The position numbers and the translations under genes are program-made. The notes under the pieces were generated by a model. It made no database searches, was not told the DNA's origin, and was given only the letters and a program-made list of their open reading frames with translations. Of a stretch of 64,000 bases of DNA, positions 8,808 through 21,900 are shown one piece after another; within the stretch, counting starts at the first letter, position 1, and each line of letters opens with the position of its first letter. This DNA comes from Phlegmacium glaucopus (Eukaryota > Basidiomycota > Agaricomycetes > Agaricales > Cortinariaceae), in NCBI GenBank assembly GCA_015039465.1, contig MU130625.1, forward strand, positions 69,515 through 133,514. The letters are read 5' to 3'.

Positions 8808-11800
8808 ATGCCTCCCCGCACTCGTTCCGATACTGCCACCTCAATTAACCACATACGCACCAGATCTAGCCGCAAATGTGGCCCCTCAAATGCTGACGAG
8901 CAAGCGAATAAGCGCCAGAGAAAAAGAAGTCAACCAGACCCCAACAAGGAGGTACAGGACGACTCAGCGATGGAAGAGGTAGGACCTGCCAGGCAGAGCA
9001 AGAAAAAGAGAGTGAAAAAACAACGGTACGTACATTCCTTTCCCTTCATCTCAACGACCATCGATTAACGATCAAACTCCCTGATTGCAGGAAAACGAGC
9101 GCTAGGAAGGCTGCAGAGGATGCAGCCCAGCCACTAGGACCTTCCATAAAACCCACCCCGTACATCCATTTCCCCCCCTCTCTTTTTCATCATCCACTGA
9201 CCCCAGCAGGGCCGAGCAAAAGCTGATCGACAGCGCCATACCTGTTGCACCCCCAGAACGGGTTCGAGACCCCACAGCCTCGCACATGCCCCTCCTACGA
9301 ACCATTCCAACCACCCGTGAGCGACAAGTTGACGACAACAACAACGATAACAACAACAACAACAAGGTCCACGATGAGGTCCACGACGACAGCAGTATCA
9401 GCAATACAGACAGTGCCAGCAGCTGTGATACCAGCAGCTCCAGCAATGACAGCAGCGCTGCCCCTGCCCATATGCCGTCTGCCAATCATGCCAGCAACGA
9501 TGCCGCTGCCCACCAGCCATCCCCTGAGCGTGTCCATGACAACGAGGATGCCGATAAGTACAGCAACGACATCGCTGCCCACCAGCCATCCCCCGAGTGT
9601 GTCCGTGACAACGAGGACGCCAGTAAGCATAGCAACGACGTTGCTGCCCACCAGCCATCCCCCAAGCGTGTCCATGACAACGAAGGAGAAGGAGAAGGAG
9701 AAGGAGAAGGGGAAGGGGAAGGAAACAGTTTCAAAGGAGGAAAAGAAGAGTCACAAGAAGAAGCCTGCTGCTAGTACTAGTGGGTAGGTAGATTATAGCT
9801 TGGTATTTTTACATCTGTTTACAAATTTTCTTCTATTTTCAGAGGCTTCCTGCTGCTTCTGGTCCATCATGCAACTTATACATTTTTTCACCTGTTCACA
9901 ATTCTGCAAATGCTTAGCCCTCTCATGGTGCTAATGTTTCTTTGTCCTGGTGTAAATGCTGTGAAAAATGAACATGCATTTCCAGATATCACATTTAAAG
10001 TGTTTAACAATTTTGTTGAACAAAATTTCAGCTCAAAAATAACACTCTCAACTGTTTTAATGCTGCTGTTTACCATAACAGAGAATATAGATCTGTTAAA
10101 TTTGCATCAACGGCAGCAAAATCCCCAACTTGCAGATGAAAAACGGGTGGATTTAAGCTCATGGATAAAGTCTCTTGCTCGTGAAGTTCAAAAGCAGACC
10201 ACAGAACCTAAATTGAAGACTTTGTTCAAAAAGTCAGACAATCACAGGTTAATTCCTAATAATCAAATCATAACCAAACTTGGCACAAAGTTAAATGGCC
10301 TTGCTGATATATTGGGTCTAAATTCCTTTGGGAGTGATGGAAAACTAGTTCAGAAACTCCTGCCAATTTCAAAAAAAGATATTCAGCCAATTTTGATAAT
10401 TTGCCCAGTATCAAGTGTTTGTTCTGATTTAAACTGTCGAGGACGTGCCATTTTGCAACAATCAGATCCCAATCAACTTGCCCACACAAGTCTTATCAAA
10501 GGTTCTGAAATTGTCACAGATGTTATTGTCCTGAGTGGAATGTGTTCTCACTGCAAAACTCATTATTTTTCTGATCATGAGAACTATCCACAAGTTGATG
10601 GTCCTCGGAAAAGGGTATACCTTAACAATGCAAAGTATTTGAAGGTTGGAAAAAGCCTATATGTTGATCGAGTTGTTTCAAATGCTGTTATGAATGGAGT
10701 CTACAGTTTTCATGCTTCAACTGCTGCATATGCTGAATTCTGGACTAATAGCTATGGACAACAAAACTTGTTTAAAATCAAAAGGTGCCAAGTGTGGCAA
10801 ACATTTATCCAAGAATCAGTTCGCACAATTGCTCAAGCCTCTAATATTCTTTTTGAAACATTTGACAATGTATCAATTAAAGATCTCACTTATGATGCAT
10901 TTGCTATTCTGGGTGAAGAGGGAGGAATGAGACTTTCTGATAAACATACCTGCTGTGAGTGCACACATGAACACAAAGTAGTTGCAGATTTCTTACCTAT
11001 GGCCCATGATCCTGCAGCAGTCCTTGGTGTTGATGAAAATCGGGATGTCCCTCAGTTGGTTGCTGCTGCTGCAGAAATGGCAAATTTTGCAGATGCAGAT
11101 GATCAGATGAATGTTGATGCTGAAGACCAGAAGGGTATAGTGAAGATGATCATAATGGATGGCATTGTTATGGGACCAACACATTGTGCATTTGATAATT
11201 GCTCAAAAGCCCTTTTAAATTCTCGTGGACAGGGAGATTCATTTTGTCCTGTCCATACAACTGAATTTCAGAATCGCTATCATGTACGTGATTGTGAGAA
11301 TAACAGAGTTGATGGAACTCAAGCTTGTCAGGATCACCGCAATGACTGGTACCGATATAAACAGTCCCAAACAAAGTCAAGCTTGGCTGGAGTACGTCGA
11401 ATGCTGAATCGACCAAATGAAAATGTTGATTGGGATGAGCAGGGTTCAAGGACTGTCCAACCTCATGATGAGGAAGCCCCAGAAATAGAAAACAAAAACT
11501 ATTTCAGTCCTGCTCGCTTTTATTGTGTTGAAACAATCTGTGCACCTTGTGGTGTTGTGATTGCATGGACCAAGTTTGCCAAATCTGAGTCACCAACAAA
11601 GATTTTGAAGTTTTTGGCAGATACATATCCAGATGACGCCACAAGACCAGATTATATATGCATTGACAAGGCATGTCTGGTTCTCAGAACAAGCATTCAA
11701 AATGGAAGCTGGGACATGTGGAACAGAACTAGCCGCATCATTGTTGATGCATATCATTATATCAATCATCGCACTACAGACTGGATGTGCCGAAAATATT

Positions 11801-12105
11801 GCAATCCTGCTCCTCTTGATGGATCAGCACCAAATTTAGTCATTGAAGCAGAGACAAAGGATGGTGAAAAATATTTGAAACAAGCATTTAATACTCAAGC
11901 ATGTGAACAGTTAAATGGATGGCTTGGGGGATTTGATTCAATTTTGAAATGAATGACCATTGACAACTTCAATTGGTTTTTGCATGTGATGTTATTTTAT
12001 CATACAAGAAATGTTCTTCATAAGATAAAAGAAAGAGAGGACAAAGAGAGAAGAGGTGAAGATAACAATGACAAGAGTGATAATAGTGATAGTGATGATG
12101 ATTGA
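8808..12105 (+). pseudogene. CxC5/CxC6 cysteine-cluster KDZ-related transposase, copy 1 (damaged)
   Basis: Proposed exons: 8808-9025, 9091-9159, 9210-9783, 9843-12105. Exon 1 (basic, RKCGPSNA motif) matches exon 1 of copy 2. The last exon holds a hydrophobic start, a first Cys cluster (CSDLNC, CSHC; about residues 164-214 counting from the internal ATG at 9910), a second cluster (HCAFDNC to CQDHR; about 424-476), and a transposase-like C-terminus with CIDKAC (about 583), DAYHYINH (about 612) and ACEQLN (about 662). I read these as the D, C/H and E core of KDZ enzymes; the clusters look like the Pfam families called CxC5 and CxC6. Damage: TGA at 11950-11952 where copy 2 has an Arg codon, and a frame change in the GAAGGA run near 9690. 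The intron before ACEQLN in copy 2 is absent here. Confidence 0.7.
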
Positions 12106-12194
12106 GACAGTGTATGCAATGTTATTCTAGTCAAAGGCCAACTTGTACAAAGCAAATTGTAATTAGATAATCCATTTTATTGCACAAATTAAGT

Positions 12195-12328
12195 AAATAT
12201 AAGTCAATCCATGTGGAATCCATGTGGACTCCATCCCCCATTCCATGGAATCCACCTCTTATTTTATGGATTCCATATGGATTCCATCCATTCCATATGG
12301 ATTAACCCGGGGAAGGTAAAGTAAACTC
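12195..12328 (+). mobile_element. right end of the copy 1 TIR element (CCATATGG family)
   Basis: After the gene there is a short CCATATGG/CCATGTGG palindrome array, then CCGGGGAAGGTAAAGTAAACTC, which is a diverged form of the right terminus GGGGGGAGAGTAAAG seen at 8690 and 45747. The sequence immediately to the right resumes LTR-like repeat B, so the element sits in that repeat. The matching left end was not found, because another element fragment abuts the gene on its left. Confidence 0.5.
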
Positions 12329-12334
12329 CTTAAC

Positions 12335-13525
12335 ATCTACCATCCATTCGTTCCTTGGCTAGTGATTCAACAAAGCGATCAATCTACTATTTGCATCGGT
12401 CATCAGCTCGCATTTGATCGCATCTATGGCCCATCATTTCAAGAACGGCCCGTTTATGGATGCATCAGCTACATCTCCCATTATGTCAAAGGCTTTGTCA
12501 TTGTTGTTGTGGCTATGGACCCACAAGTCTTCACCTCAGCTATCTATCTTGCCATACCTCGCTCCTGGATCGCACTCAGTCCCCTATCCTCACTCATCTA
12601 CCTCTTATCTTATCATTCACTGCCAAAACCATCATTCACGCGGTACCTGAAGCCTTCCCACCCTCTTTATGACAATTTAGGAAGTCCAGGAGGATCACGA
12701 CTAAGCAGGAATTGCAGATGAATCAGCAGGAGAGGATTATTCTCGCAGAGTGTCAAGTGTTATCAAGGCTGCATGTCATGGGATCATGGGCAAGTAGTAT
12801 TTTCTCGGGAACAAGGCTGCGCCTTTCAAGAGTTGACTCAGGACCTTTCATATTCTGACATGACCACACGGCTATGGAGTTGATATATTTTTGCTATTGG
12901 GCTATGCGCACTGCCTTCTCTTCTTTCCTCTCGCACTTTGACACTTGTACAGATTTTTTTACTGTTCCTTTTTCTTTTCCATTGTTCTTTTCTTCTCGCA
13001 GCTGTCTTTTCTTCATTCTTCTTCTGACAGCGCGTACTTCTTTCTTTTTTATTTGTTTTACATAGCCTCATCCTTAGGTATAAATACTGCTCTTTTGTAC
13101 CAGGATAGGTAGTTCATCTCAATCCATTCTTACTCCCCACAGTCATCCTCTCAGTGGAATTCCAGTGAATTCCTCCCTCAAGTTCGCTTTTTCAGTCTTT
13201 TATCTGTTACTGTCCCCTACTGTCAATTGCTATAGTCTTGCTGAAGACTCTCTCTTATCCATCCTCCTCCTCCTCCTTAATCTCTCCAAGTTCGCTTTTT
13301 CAGTCACTTACTGTCAACCTATTGTCTACTGCTACAGTCTTTCTAAAGACTCGTTCACATTCATCCTCATCCTCCTCACCTCTACTCTTGCCTCCTACCT
13401 CAGTGTGTTAAAAGTCTAAGGTTACACCTTCCCTAAACGAACAACAGGGAGTCTCTTGACCTAAGGTCTGGTCCACTGCTCTCTGGTTGGTGTTTATATA
13501 CAACAACAACAACAATTTATAACGG
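12335..13525 (+). repeat. LTR-like direct repeat, copy B
   Basis: Second copy of the repeat at 1525-2715. It begins at the shared AACATCTACCATCCATT just after the TIR end, has TATAAATA at 13079-13086 and ends with TTGGTGTTTATA. It lacks one of the roughly 100-bp pyrimidine-rich sub-repeats present in copy A. The 119-codon frame at 12362-12721 corresponds to part of the frame in copy A. Confidence 0.5.
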
Positions 13526-13655
13526 TATTCATGGTTTTAGTCAGGAAATTCTGTAAATTAGACAGTATGAAAATTAGGTGAGCTCTCACCATAATTATCT
13601 CCAGCCCTATGTTATGAATTATTTCATTGCAATACATGTTTTAATCAACTGGTAT

Positions 13656-14236
13656 TGTTACATTCCGTCTTACGTTACTCCGGTCCAGCTCCGTCAGAGC
13701 TGTCTCTGGTAGTCTGTACTCCATACAGTGCCTTCCCTTATATCCCAAACTACTCTTCCTATGTTCAACTCCGAGAGTTCTCCGTGTCATTCCGGTTTCT
13801 CCGACTATACTCCAAACCCGTTACCACTCCTTCACCACTATCACTATTCTTTGTCATCATCCTTCCCACCATCAGTCATCATACCCGCCATGGATTATTC
13901 ACCCAAGAATGCAGAACCTTTCCGGGAGCAGAACGCAGCACTTATATTTATCTTTTATATTTCAGTTGCTATTCCTTTATTTATTTAAGTACTCGAAACT
14001 TGTATGTTTTCCCTCAGTTCGAATATCAACTTAGTTTCCTCCTCTTGTTTTCCCTCTAAGTCACTGAGGTCTTCCGACTTGTTACTTCTTCTTCCGTTCT
14101 GAAATCAGGACACCTTAGGAGCTGGGCGGCACAGCACACACGCTGAGGCCAACATCCTTTCCGGGTTACTGTTACTGTTCCGGTTCCGTTCCGGAGCAAC
14201 TCCGACGTGACTTCCTCCTTTGTTTCAAACTTAACA
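13656..14236 (+). mobile_element. solo LTR, 581 bp, TSD GGTAT
   Basis: Starts TGTTACATTCC and ends CAAACTTAACA. It is flanked by GGTAT on both sides (13651-13655 and 14237-14241), a perfect 5-bp TSD. A diverged copy on the minus strand lies at 32775-33290. It contains an ACTTATATTTAT promoter-like motif. The open frame at 13655-14059 lies inside it and has no coding support. Confidence 0.85.
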
Positions 14237-14241
14237 GGTAT

Positions 14242-15474
14242 AGTCAATACCAATGATTCTTTACTGTATCAGTTTGCACTCATAGTTTAGTTTAAATTAG
14301 GGATATTTCTGGTAAAATAAATATATCTGTGCATATATATATTTACACAATATCACCATGACAGCTATAAGGAATATATTGTAAAGAAAATGATTACTAA
14401 GTCTATATTATGATGGGGAACTATCTATTGCCTCCAACTTATGTCTAAAGGCCGAAGATGAAAGACTTATACTACAAGAACCAAAAGGGTGTCACATGAT
14501 CATGAGGAAGTCATGTGAATTGGTGTTGTGCTGGTCAGTGACTAGTTGTGACAGTCAGGCAAGTCGTCTGACCATGGGGGTCAGTGACTGCAAACAACTG
14601 TGACCCTACCACAGTCGCTGATGTAATACTATTAGATGTGTGGCGACCGTTGGGTGACCGTAAGCGGCAATGCAACATCAATTATGTCATGAATATCAGT
14701 CAATGACGTGATGTAAAAGAAGTGATTGATAAGCTGGTTTGGGAGTACCATGTGATGACAAAAGTCATGGTTGTTTCACAGTCACTGACTAGTCATCATG
14801 ACCTGACTTTCAACTTTCAGTCACTGACTGTCCAACACTGACGTGAATAACAGTGAGCCGCAAAACCAAGTTTGAAATCTGAAAATGGATTGCTGTGGAA
14901 CGGTTACTAACCGGTAACCAAATAACAATAAAGGTGCTGTGAGAGACCAAGGGCAGGTCACGGCAACAACAATAAATCCATAGTCTTTTGTTTGCGTTCT
15001 TTTGTTTTATTTTGTATAAGTATGTAGTAACTTGTAAAATAATAATCATCAAATTGTTTCTTTCTTACCACCCATATTACTTGAGCAAAGAAATAAGAAA
15101 CAGGTGTTCTATCTATAAGAAAAGAAATAATAGTGTATTGGTTACACTCTTTGAGTTGAATTGGACACTGAAGTTGGTCTTCGGAAATTGTTGAAATTGG
15201 AAATATTTATATTAGCACATTGGCTGTGCAAATTTGATAACAAAGTTGGTCTTCGAAGTCAATTGGAATATCAGAGTTTTTCACAACTAAAAAGTGAAAT
15301 TATATTGTTGTGTGAAGACAAATCAAATAAATTGGGATGGCTATACTTCCTAGGAAGCCTGTATCACATTTAATATATCATGTTGGTGTGTGTTTGTGGT
15401 TTATATCATTACATGCCATCCTCATAGTCAACCTATCACCGTGGCAAACCTCACTTACCACCCCCAAAGCAGTA
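14242..15474. other. no gene; GTCACTGAC-rich, probably the LTR/leader of the degenerate gypsy
   Basis: About 1.2 kb without convincing coding potential. Between 14530 and 14840 the words CAGTCACTGAC, GTCAGTGACTG and TGACTAGT recur on both strands, forming short inverted repeats. A TATTTTGTATAAGTATG motif near 15010 could be a promoter, and two copies of AGTTGGTCTTCG stand 76 bp apart (15172, 15244). Its position directly 5' of a gypsy protease-RT suggests the LTR and leader, but no TG/CA boundary or TSD was found. Confidence 0.3.
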
Positions 15475-15479
15475 CAACA

Positions 15480-17690
15480 TTCACAAGATGACTGTTGACA
15501 AACCCCGAAGCTACATGGAGATTTGTCTTGCAGCAGTTGATGTGGTTCCTGCAAATGCAGAGGAAGTTGAAGAGGTCAAGCAAGAGAAAGTCATAGAAGA
15601 GGATTTTACCCCCTGTGACAAGTTCTTCGCACAATTGTAATCGGTATTCTGTCTTACCTACATACACAATTAATGAGACAGCTTTATCTTCTACATCTAA
15701 AGATGTGCAAAACCCCACAAAAAATACATCTGTATTGCCAATAGCAGAACCTCACTTGTGATGCCTCAAATGGGAATGATGGCTACCCTCTAAGTTTGTT
15801 GTTGCCTCAGGGGGGGCAGTCCCAGTTCCCTACGGCTTAAAGTCGCAATTGAAACTACAGACACTGGTGAAATCAAGTCCCTTCAGTCTCTTGTAGATTC
15901 TGGCTGTACTGGGGAATTTATTGGACACAACTATGTGCAGAAACATTGTCTCACCCCATGCAAGCTATCTGAGCCGATTCCAGTGTAAAACATTGATGGA
16001 ACCCTGAACGAAGCGGGAGCGATTACTGGAGTCATCAATCTTATTCTGAGATACAAGATGCACTTGAAGTGCACCTTGTTCACCATCAGTAATCTAGGGA
16101 AATAGGACCTAATCCTTGGACACTCTTGGCTGTGGAAGCACAATCCTGAGATTGATTGGGCCACTGGAGAGGTTAAGATGTTGTGTTGTCCCCTGCAATG
16201 TTGCTTAGGCTGTCACGAGGAGATTAGAGTTGAACAAAAGATGCAGAAGGCTGAGATTTGGCGTATGGAGTCTATCTGATCTAGTCCACTCCCAGAGCTC
16301 CTACCTGACTCTGAGGAAGACAAGGCACTTGAGGAGGACAATGGAGATAGCATTGACCAAGGTGATCACATTTTCACTACAGGCCTTCTCCCTCCTCACA
16401 TTGATGTCTGCACTGGCTCAACCATCTCTCAATGTCTTGCACAAGCCTTTTGTGCAAACTCAGAAGTTAATCCACTTGATGGGCAAACTATTCCTAATTA
16501 CCTCAAGGAATTTGACAGTGTCTTCTCCAAAAAATCCTTCGACATGCTTCCTGACCGAAAGCAGTGGGATCACACTCTAGAGCTAGTACCTGGCTCAAAA
16601 GCTGCCAACTGCAAGGTCTATCTTCTCACACCCACAGAGCAGAAGGAGTTGGATCAATTCCTTAAGGAGAACCTAGCCACAGGATGGATCAGACCTTCAA
16701 AGTCTCCAATGGCATCCCCTGTCTTCTTCATCAACAAGAAGGATGGCTCACTATGCTTGGTCCAGGACTATTGTGCACTCAATGCAATGACCGTGAAGAA
16801 CAAATACCCTCATCTGCTGATTTCTGAACTCATCAACAAGCTTCATGGCACTAAGTACTTCACCAAACTTGACATTTGCTGGGGCTTCAACAATGTTTGG
16901 ATGAAAGAAGGAGACAAGTGGAAGGCAGCCTTTCACACCAATCACGGGCTGTTCAGACCACTAGTTATGTTCTTCGGGTTGTGCAACAGTCCAGCTACCT
17001 TTCAGACTATGATGGATGACATTTTCGCAGACCTTGTTACAGAAGGAGTGGTGGTGGTATACTTGGATGATGTCCTGATCTTCACCAACCACCTTGGCAC
17101 GGCATCGCGAGGTCACCCACCATGTCATGCAGCTGCTTCGTGAAAATGGTCTTGTTAGAGGACATCCACTTACCTCACCACCTCCTCAAGTCCAAGCACC
17201 ACTTTTCCCCCACTTCATGCATCTCATGGGTTTGCATGTTGCACCGCCACCCTCTCGCGAGTAGTGAGACCTGTTTATTTCTGTTGACACTTTTATTCCA
17301 TTCTTTGTTTGTAACTCAGCTACACATATAGAGCCGCTCTCACTTGTCAGGGGATTCCATCCTTTCCTCTTTGGATCCCCTGCCAGGTGTGTTACCTTGT
17401 ATTCTAGTAGCAGAATATTATTGACTTTGGATCCCCTGCCAGTTCTTGATTAAGTTCAGCTGCAGTTGCCCTAACAGGTCTCTTCCTTAAGCCAGAGAAG
17501 TGTGAGTTTGAGTGGACAGAAGTAGAGTATCTCGGAGTCATTATTTCTCAGGACTCTGTGAAGATAGATCCTGTCAAAGTTGCTGGAGTGATGGAATGGC
17601 CAGTTCCATCCAATAAGAAGGAGGTCCAGTTGTTCCTTGGCTTCATGAACTTCTATCATTGCTTTATCAAAGACTTTTTGCATCACGTGC
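15480..17690 (+). pseudogene. degenerate Ty3/gypsy polyprotein (protease, reverse transcriptase)
   Basis: Pieces of a gypsy pol read in one order: a gag/linker remnant (MTVDKPRSYMEI), a retropepsin-like segment with LVDSGCTGEFIG and LILGHSWL near 15890-16130, then a reverse transcriptase with KKDGSLCLVQDYCALN, FTKLDICWGFNN, FGLCNSPATFQ and the catalytic YLDD (about 17060-17071). After the solo LTR insertion the frame resumes with FLKPEKCEFEWTEVEYLG and LFLGFMNFYHCFI to about 17690. Several in-frame stops (for example after SEPIPV and ISNLGK) and the LTR insertion make it inactive. RNase H and integrase are absent, so the 3' half is lost. Confidence 0.85.
17153..17476 (+). mobile_element. solo LTR, 324 bp, TSD GGTCT
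   Basis: TGTTAGAGG to CCCTAACA, with perfect GGTCT duplications at 17148-17152 and 17477-17481. It interrupts the gypsy reverse transcriptase between LLRENGL and FLKPEKC; removing it and one TSD restores the frame. Contains two copies of TTGGATCCCCTGCCAG. Confidence 0.9.
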
Positions 17691-18153
17691 TGATACACTG
17701 TCAGTACGCTAGGTGCTGTACCAACTGAGGGTGTGATGCTGCTCAGGGCTTCGGTGGCATAAACACTGAGGTCAAGTGTATGCAGAAGTATTCCAACTAA
17801 GGTAGGACAACGAGATATAAGGTGAGCAAAATGAGGAACAATGAAATGATGAAGGGGCAACACAATAACGGAGTGATGACAAAATGACAAAGGGGCGATG
17901 CAGTGACAAAGGGGTGATGCAGTGACAAAGGGGCGACACAGTGACAAAGTATAGTTGCTGTATGGGCGACTCACAGTAAAAACACAATGAAACAAAGGTG
18001 AATGATGAGAGAGACAATGACAAGACTTAGTTCTAAACTCTGGGGAGAGAGACCGATACTTTCTTATTGTTTCTGTAACTAAGTTACAGGGGTTTTTATA
18101 GTAGGTAAAGGAGATAGGAGATCAGATGGCTAAGTCACCATGTGTATCTATAA
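17691..18153 (-). mobile_element. LTR-like sequence split by a TIR element
   Basis: On the minus strand a CTACTATAAAAACCCC promoter-like motif is followed by CCTGTAACTTAGTTACAG and pyrimidine-rich DNA, like the U3-R-U5 of an LTR. The TSD ATCTATAA at 18146-18153 and 25759-25766 shows that the upstream part of this sequence continues at 25759-25929, beyond the inserted element. Around 17860-17950 a unit of about 20 bp, AAAGGGGCGATGCAGTGAC, is repeated four times. No TG/CA end or LTR-level TSD was resolved. Confidence 0.4.
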
Positions 18154-18459
18154 GAGGTCTTTACACTCCCCCAGGGAATCCGACAGAGTGTGAGCAAGTC
18201 TGAGCACCTTTTGAGTGTATTTGAGTGTATTCCAAGCAGAATTTGCTCGGACTCCACTCGGACTGCTTGGACTTGCTTGGACTCCACTTGGACTGCTTGG
18301 ACTAGCTTGGACTCACTTGGACTGGAACCTATATACCTCCCCAACCTTATCAAAGCCCTAACAAAACCTTAACAAAACCTTACAAAAACCTTAACAAAAC
18401 CTTAACAAAACCTTAACAAACTATATACCTCCCTGACCTCAGTACTTTACCCTCCCCCA

Positions 18460-18602
18460 CCTATTCCAGTGGATTCTGGTTAGATTCCAGTGGAATTCCA
18501 CTGGAATCTGGTCAAATTCTGGTGGAATCCAGTCAGATTCCACCAGATTCCAGTCAGATTCTAGTGGAATCCGGTGGAATCTGACCGGATTCCGGTGGAA
18601 TT
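18460..18602 (+). repeat. subterminal palindrome array, CCAGTGG type
   Basis: Repeats of GATTCCAGTGGAATTCCACTGG and variants (CCGGTGGAATC, CCAGTCAGATTCC). A matching but more diverged array precedes the right end at 25345-25490. It occupies the position that CCATATGG and GATCAGATC arrays hold in related elements. Confidence 0.7.
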
Positions 18603-18941
18603 CCAGTCTTAGTTTACATAGAAAGGGCACAAGTCCAAAAAGTCTGGGAAGTCTGGTAAGCCAAAAACCTACTAAGTTAAATTTCTCACATTTTCTCATA
18701 GCTTTTATTGTATTTTGACAAACAAATAGAGCAAAACAATTCAAAAAATTCAGTAAAGTAAAGGAAAAACAAAACAAAACAAAGCAAAACAAAACAAAAC
18801 AATTTAAAATAAACAACATAAAAAAAACCCAAACAATTCAGAATACAATCCAATTCAAAACAAACAAAACAAAACAATTCACAACAATTCAAAATACAAT
18901 CCAGAGAAATTAAAATTAAACAAACTCAAAAATATGTGTAA
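18603..18941. other. non-coding tail of copy 2, AAAACAAAAC repeats
   Basis: Between the palindrome array and the stop codon of the gene lies A/C-rich DNA on the plus strand (CAAAACAAAACAAAGC), that is T/G-rich on the coding strand, consistent with a 3' untranslated region. No gene. Confidence 0.4.
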
Positions 18942-21900
18942 CTAAGTATCTTCATCATTGTAAGCATCATCATCCTCATCTGCTTCTTTAGCCTTTCCCT
19001 TTCTATCCTTTTTCCTCAGAACATACTTTGTGTGATAAAATAGCATTGCATGCAAAAACCAATTAAAGTTGGCTGGAGTCATACGCTTAAGAATTGATTC
19101 AAATCCACCTAACCATGAATTCAATTGTTCACAAGCCTAAAATTTATCAATTTAATCCAGTTAATTTTATAAATATAACATACCTGTGTGTTAAAAGCAC
19201 GTTTATAGACTGGGTTTCCATGATTATCCCAATCTAGTACAACAAGGTTTGGAGCAGAACCATCCTAAGGAGCAGGGTTACACCATTTCTGGCACAAGAA
19301 ATCTTTAGCACAGTGGTTCTTGTAGTGATATGAATCAACAATAAATCGACTAGTTTTCTTCCACATGTCCCAGCTACCATTTGCAATACTACTTCGGAGG
19401 AGTAGACAGGCTTTGTCAATACATATATAGCTTGGTCTGGATTCCTCTGTAGGATAAACAGACTCCAAAAAATTCAAAATATTTCTAGGTGACTCTGCCT
19501 TTGCAAATTTAGTCCAAGCAATTACAACTCCACAAGGTGCACAGATAGTTTCAACACAGTAAAATCGAGCAGGACCAAAAAAGTTAGATCTTTGGATGTC
19601 AGGAGCTGGCTCATCATGAGGTTGAACATTTCTTTCCTGCACTGGTTGCCAAGCTAAATCCTCATTTGGTCTTCGTAACATTCTTCTAACTCCTGCTAAA
19701 TTCTGGCGACTATGGGTTTCTATATATTTTTCCCACTGAGGTTTATGTTCTTCACAGGCCTGAGTCCCAACCACTTTAATATTTGAACATTCACGCACTC
19801 GGCACCAAGGACCATATTGAATCTCATGATAAGAGCAAAAAGCTCCTCCACGTGCATTGCTAAGTTCAGTTGTGCAATCATCATAAGCACAATGTGTAGG
19901 TCCCATTACAATTCCATCCATAACAACAAGTTTTACAGGAGCATGCTCTACTGGTGTTGATCCTACTTCAGCATCAACATCCATTTGATCTGCAGTGTGT
20001 TTATATGTTTGAGTACATTCTGAACAGGAATGTCCATATGCAGCATGTATCATTCCACTTTCACCCAAGTATGTAAAGGCCTCCTGTGTAACTTCATCAA
20101 TGGAGAGTTTGTCTGATAACTCTAGGTCAACCTCACAATCAGTACTAATTGTTTTCAGGGATTTTTGAACAAATGATTGCCATATCTGACGACGACTGAC
20201 ATTGAAATCAGGTGACCCAAAGCTATTATTCCAATATTCAGTGTAAGCTGCAGCTGATGCATGGAAACTATACATTCCATTTACAACACCATTGGAAAAT
20301 TGCCAATCAACCCAAGTACTTTGGCCAACTTTCAAATATTGAGCTGAGTTTAAATAAACCTTCTTCCCTTGATCATTGCCAGTTAAAAAGTGTTCATGAT
20401 CAGCTGAATAAGTTGTGCTACATCCAGGACACTTTCCAGTAAGCACCTGGACATCATGACAAATCTTATTCTGCTTAATCAGGGCTACTCTTGGTATATC
20501 TCTGGTTTTGGTAGCCTGGATCAGAGAACGAGGTTTACATTGTGCAGAAAGGCATACAACAGTTTCTGGGCAGATAACATGAACAGGCTGAATATATTCA
20601 TGAGAAACAGGCTGCAATTTTCCAGTGAATTCTTCATCTTCATTGAAGGGAGTCAACTTCAAAACCTTAGCTAGCCCATCTAGCATAACAGCTAATGAAG
20701 TGATCATATCATCATCACTCTCAGGTTGATTATCTTTCTTGAAAAACTTTGTAGCATCCTCTGGAAAACGAGATTTCACTCCTTTTGCCAATGCTTTAAT
20801 CCAAGAAGTAATCTTTGTAGCATGTTCTTCTTGAAAAATCCTCTTTTGCTGACGCCCATGCAAACTGAGTAATTCAGAATTTTCAGTGACTGTAAATAAC
20901 ATTAAAAGAACTGTTGCCAGAGAGACCTTGGAGCTGAAGTTTTTTGTTACAAAGTCATTAAAGGCTTTGAAAGCTATATCAGGAAAAGGATGTTCCTGTC
21001 TTCCATGCATTGACACAGCTGCCACAGAAGGCAAGAAACAAAGCCAGATTACAATAGACCAAGCCATTGTTGATTGAATCACTGCACAGACCATAGAGAC
21101 CAAAGTTGAAAAGATAACGGCCAAATAGCATCCCCTACTGTATCAGAAATTTTACAAAGTTGCAATATTTTCACATATCAACATCTACTTACTGCTTCTT
21201 ATGAGACTTTTTAGAAGATTTCTTTTTAGACTGCTCCTTTTCCTTTTCCTTTCCTTTCCCCTTCTTTTTTTCAACCCACCCATCCAAATCTTTCTTTGTA
21301 TAGAAGGACTTCTCTATACCAAACAAATCATATCCAGACATACAATCCTCCTCCTGCGTCAACCACTTCATCATATCAGGATACTTCACTGCCTCAGAAA
21401 ACACTGGATGGAAGTCATCGTAAAATTGGGATTTGGACATGCATAGTTCGATAATTGTCAGGTGAAGTGGCTTCTTTCCAGGCCAGGTTGTTGAGTTTTG
21501 AAGACGGGTATAGGCCTTGTTGATCTCCTGATACTTGGCAAAAGCATGTAAGATGCCCTTATCTGATGCAGCGCCACAAACACATAGATCCTCCTTCATA
21601 TCCAATGCCTTTATCAACTCTTCCCGGGTCATAGAAGCTCCAGAAGCTCTAGAATGTTCTTCATCTTTCTTCATCACCACAACAGAGTTAGAACGAGATG
21701 CAACCAAAGAAGGGATATGGAAGTTGAGATTGCCATATTATCAAAAGAGCTCTAATCAAATTTGAGAGATTGATACATTACCAATTTATTGGACTCACTG
21801 CAAGAATGTGGGTAATATATCCACCTTTATTCTTTGTCCATACCAACTCTTCATCCAACTCCATTGCCATCTTATATCTGCCTTTGATATTCCAAACCCC

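Noticed and set aside
8222..9068. ORFs of 217 and 223 codons overlapping the CCATATGG array
   Set aside because: The frames follow the palindrome repeats (HGIHMESIWNP-type reading on either strand) and only partly overlap exon 1 of the transposase, which is in one of them by coincidence.
12838..13071. Lys/Arg-rich 77-codon minus-strand ORF
   Set aside because: It is the complement of a T/C-rich tract in the LTR-like repeat.
18439..18830. 126-codon minus-strand ORF over the CCAGTGG array
   Set aside because: It reads through palindrome repeats and AAAACAAAAC repeats and has no conserved motif.
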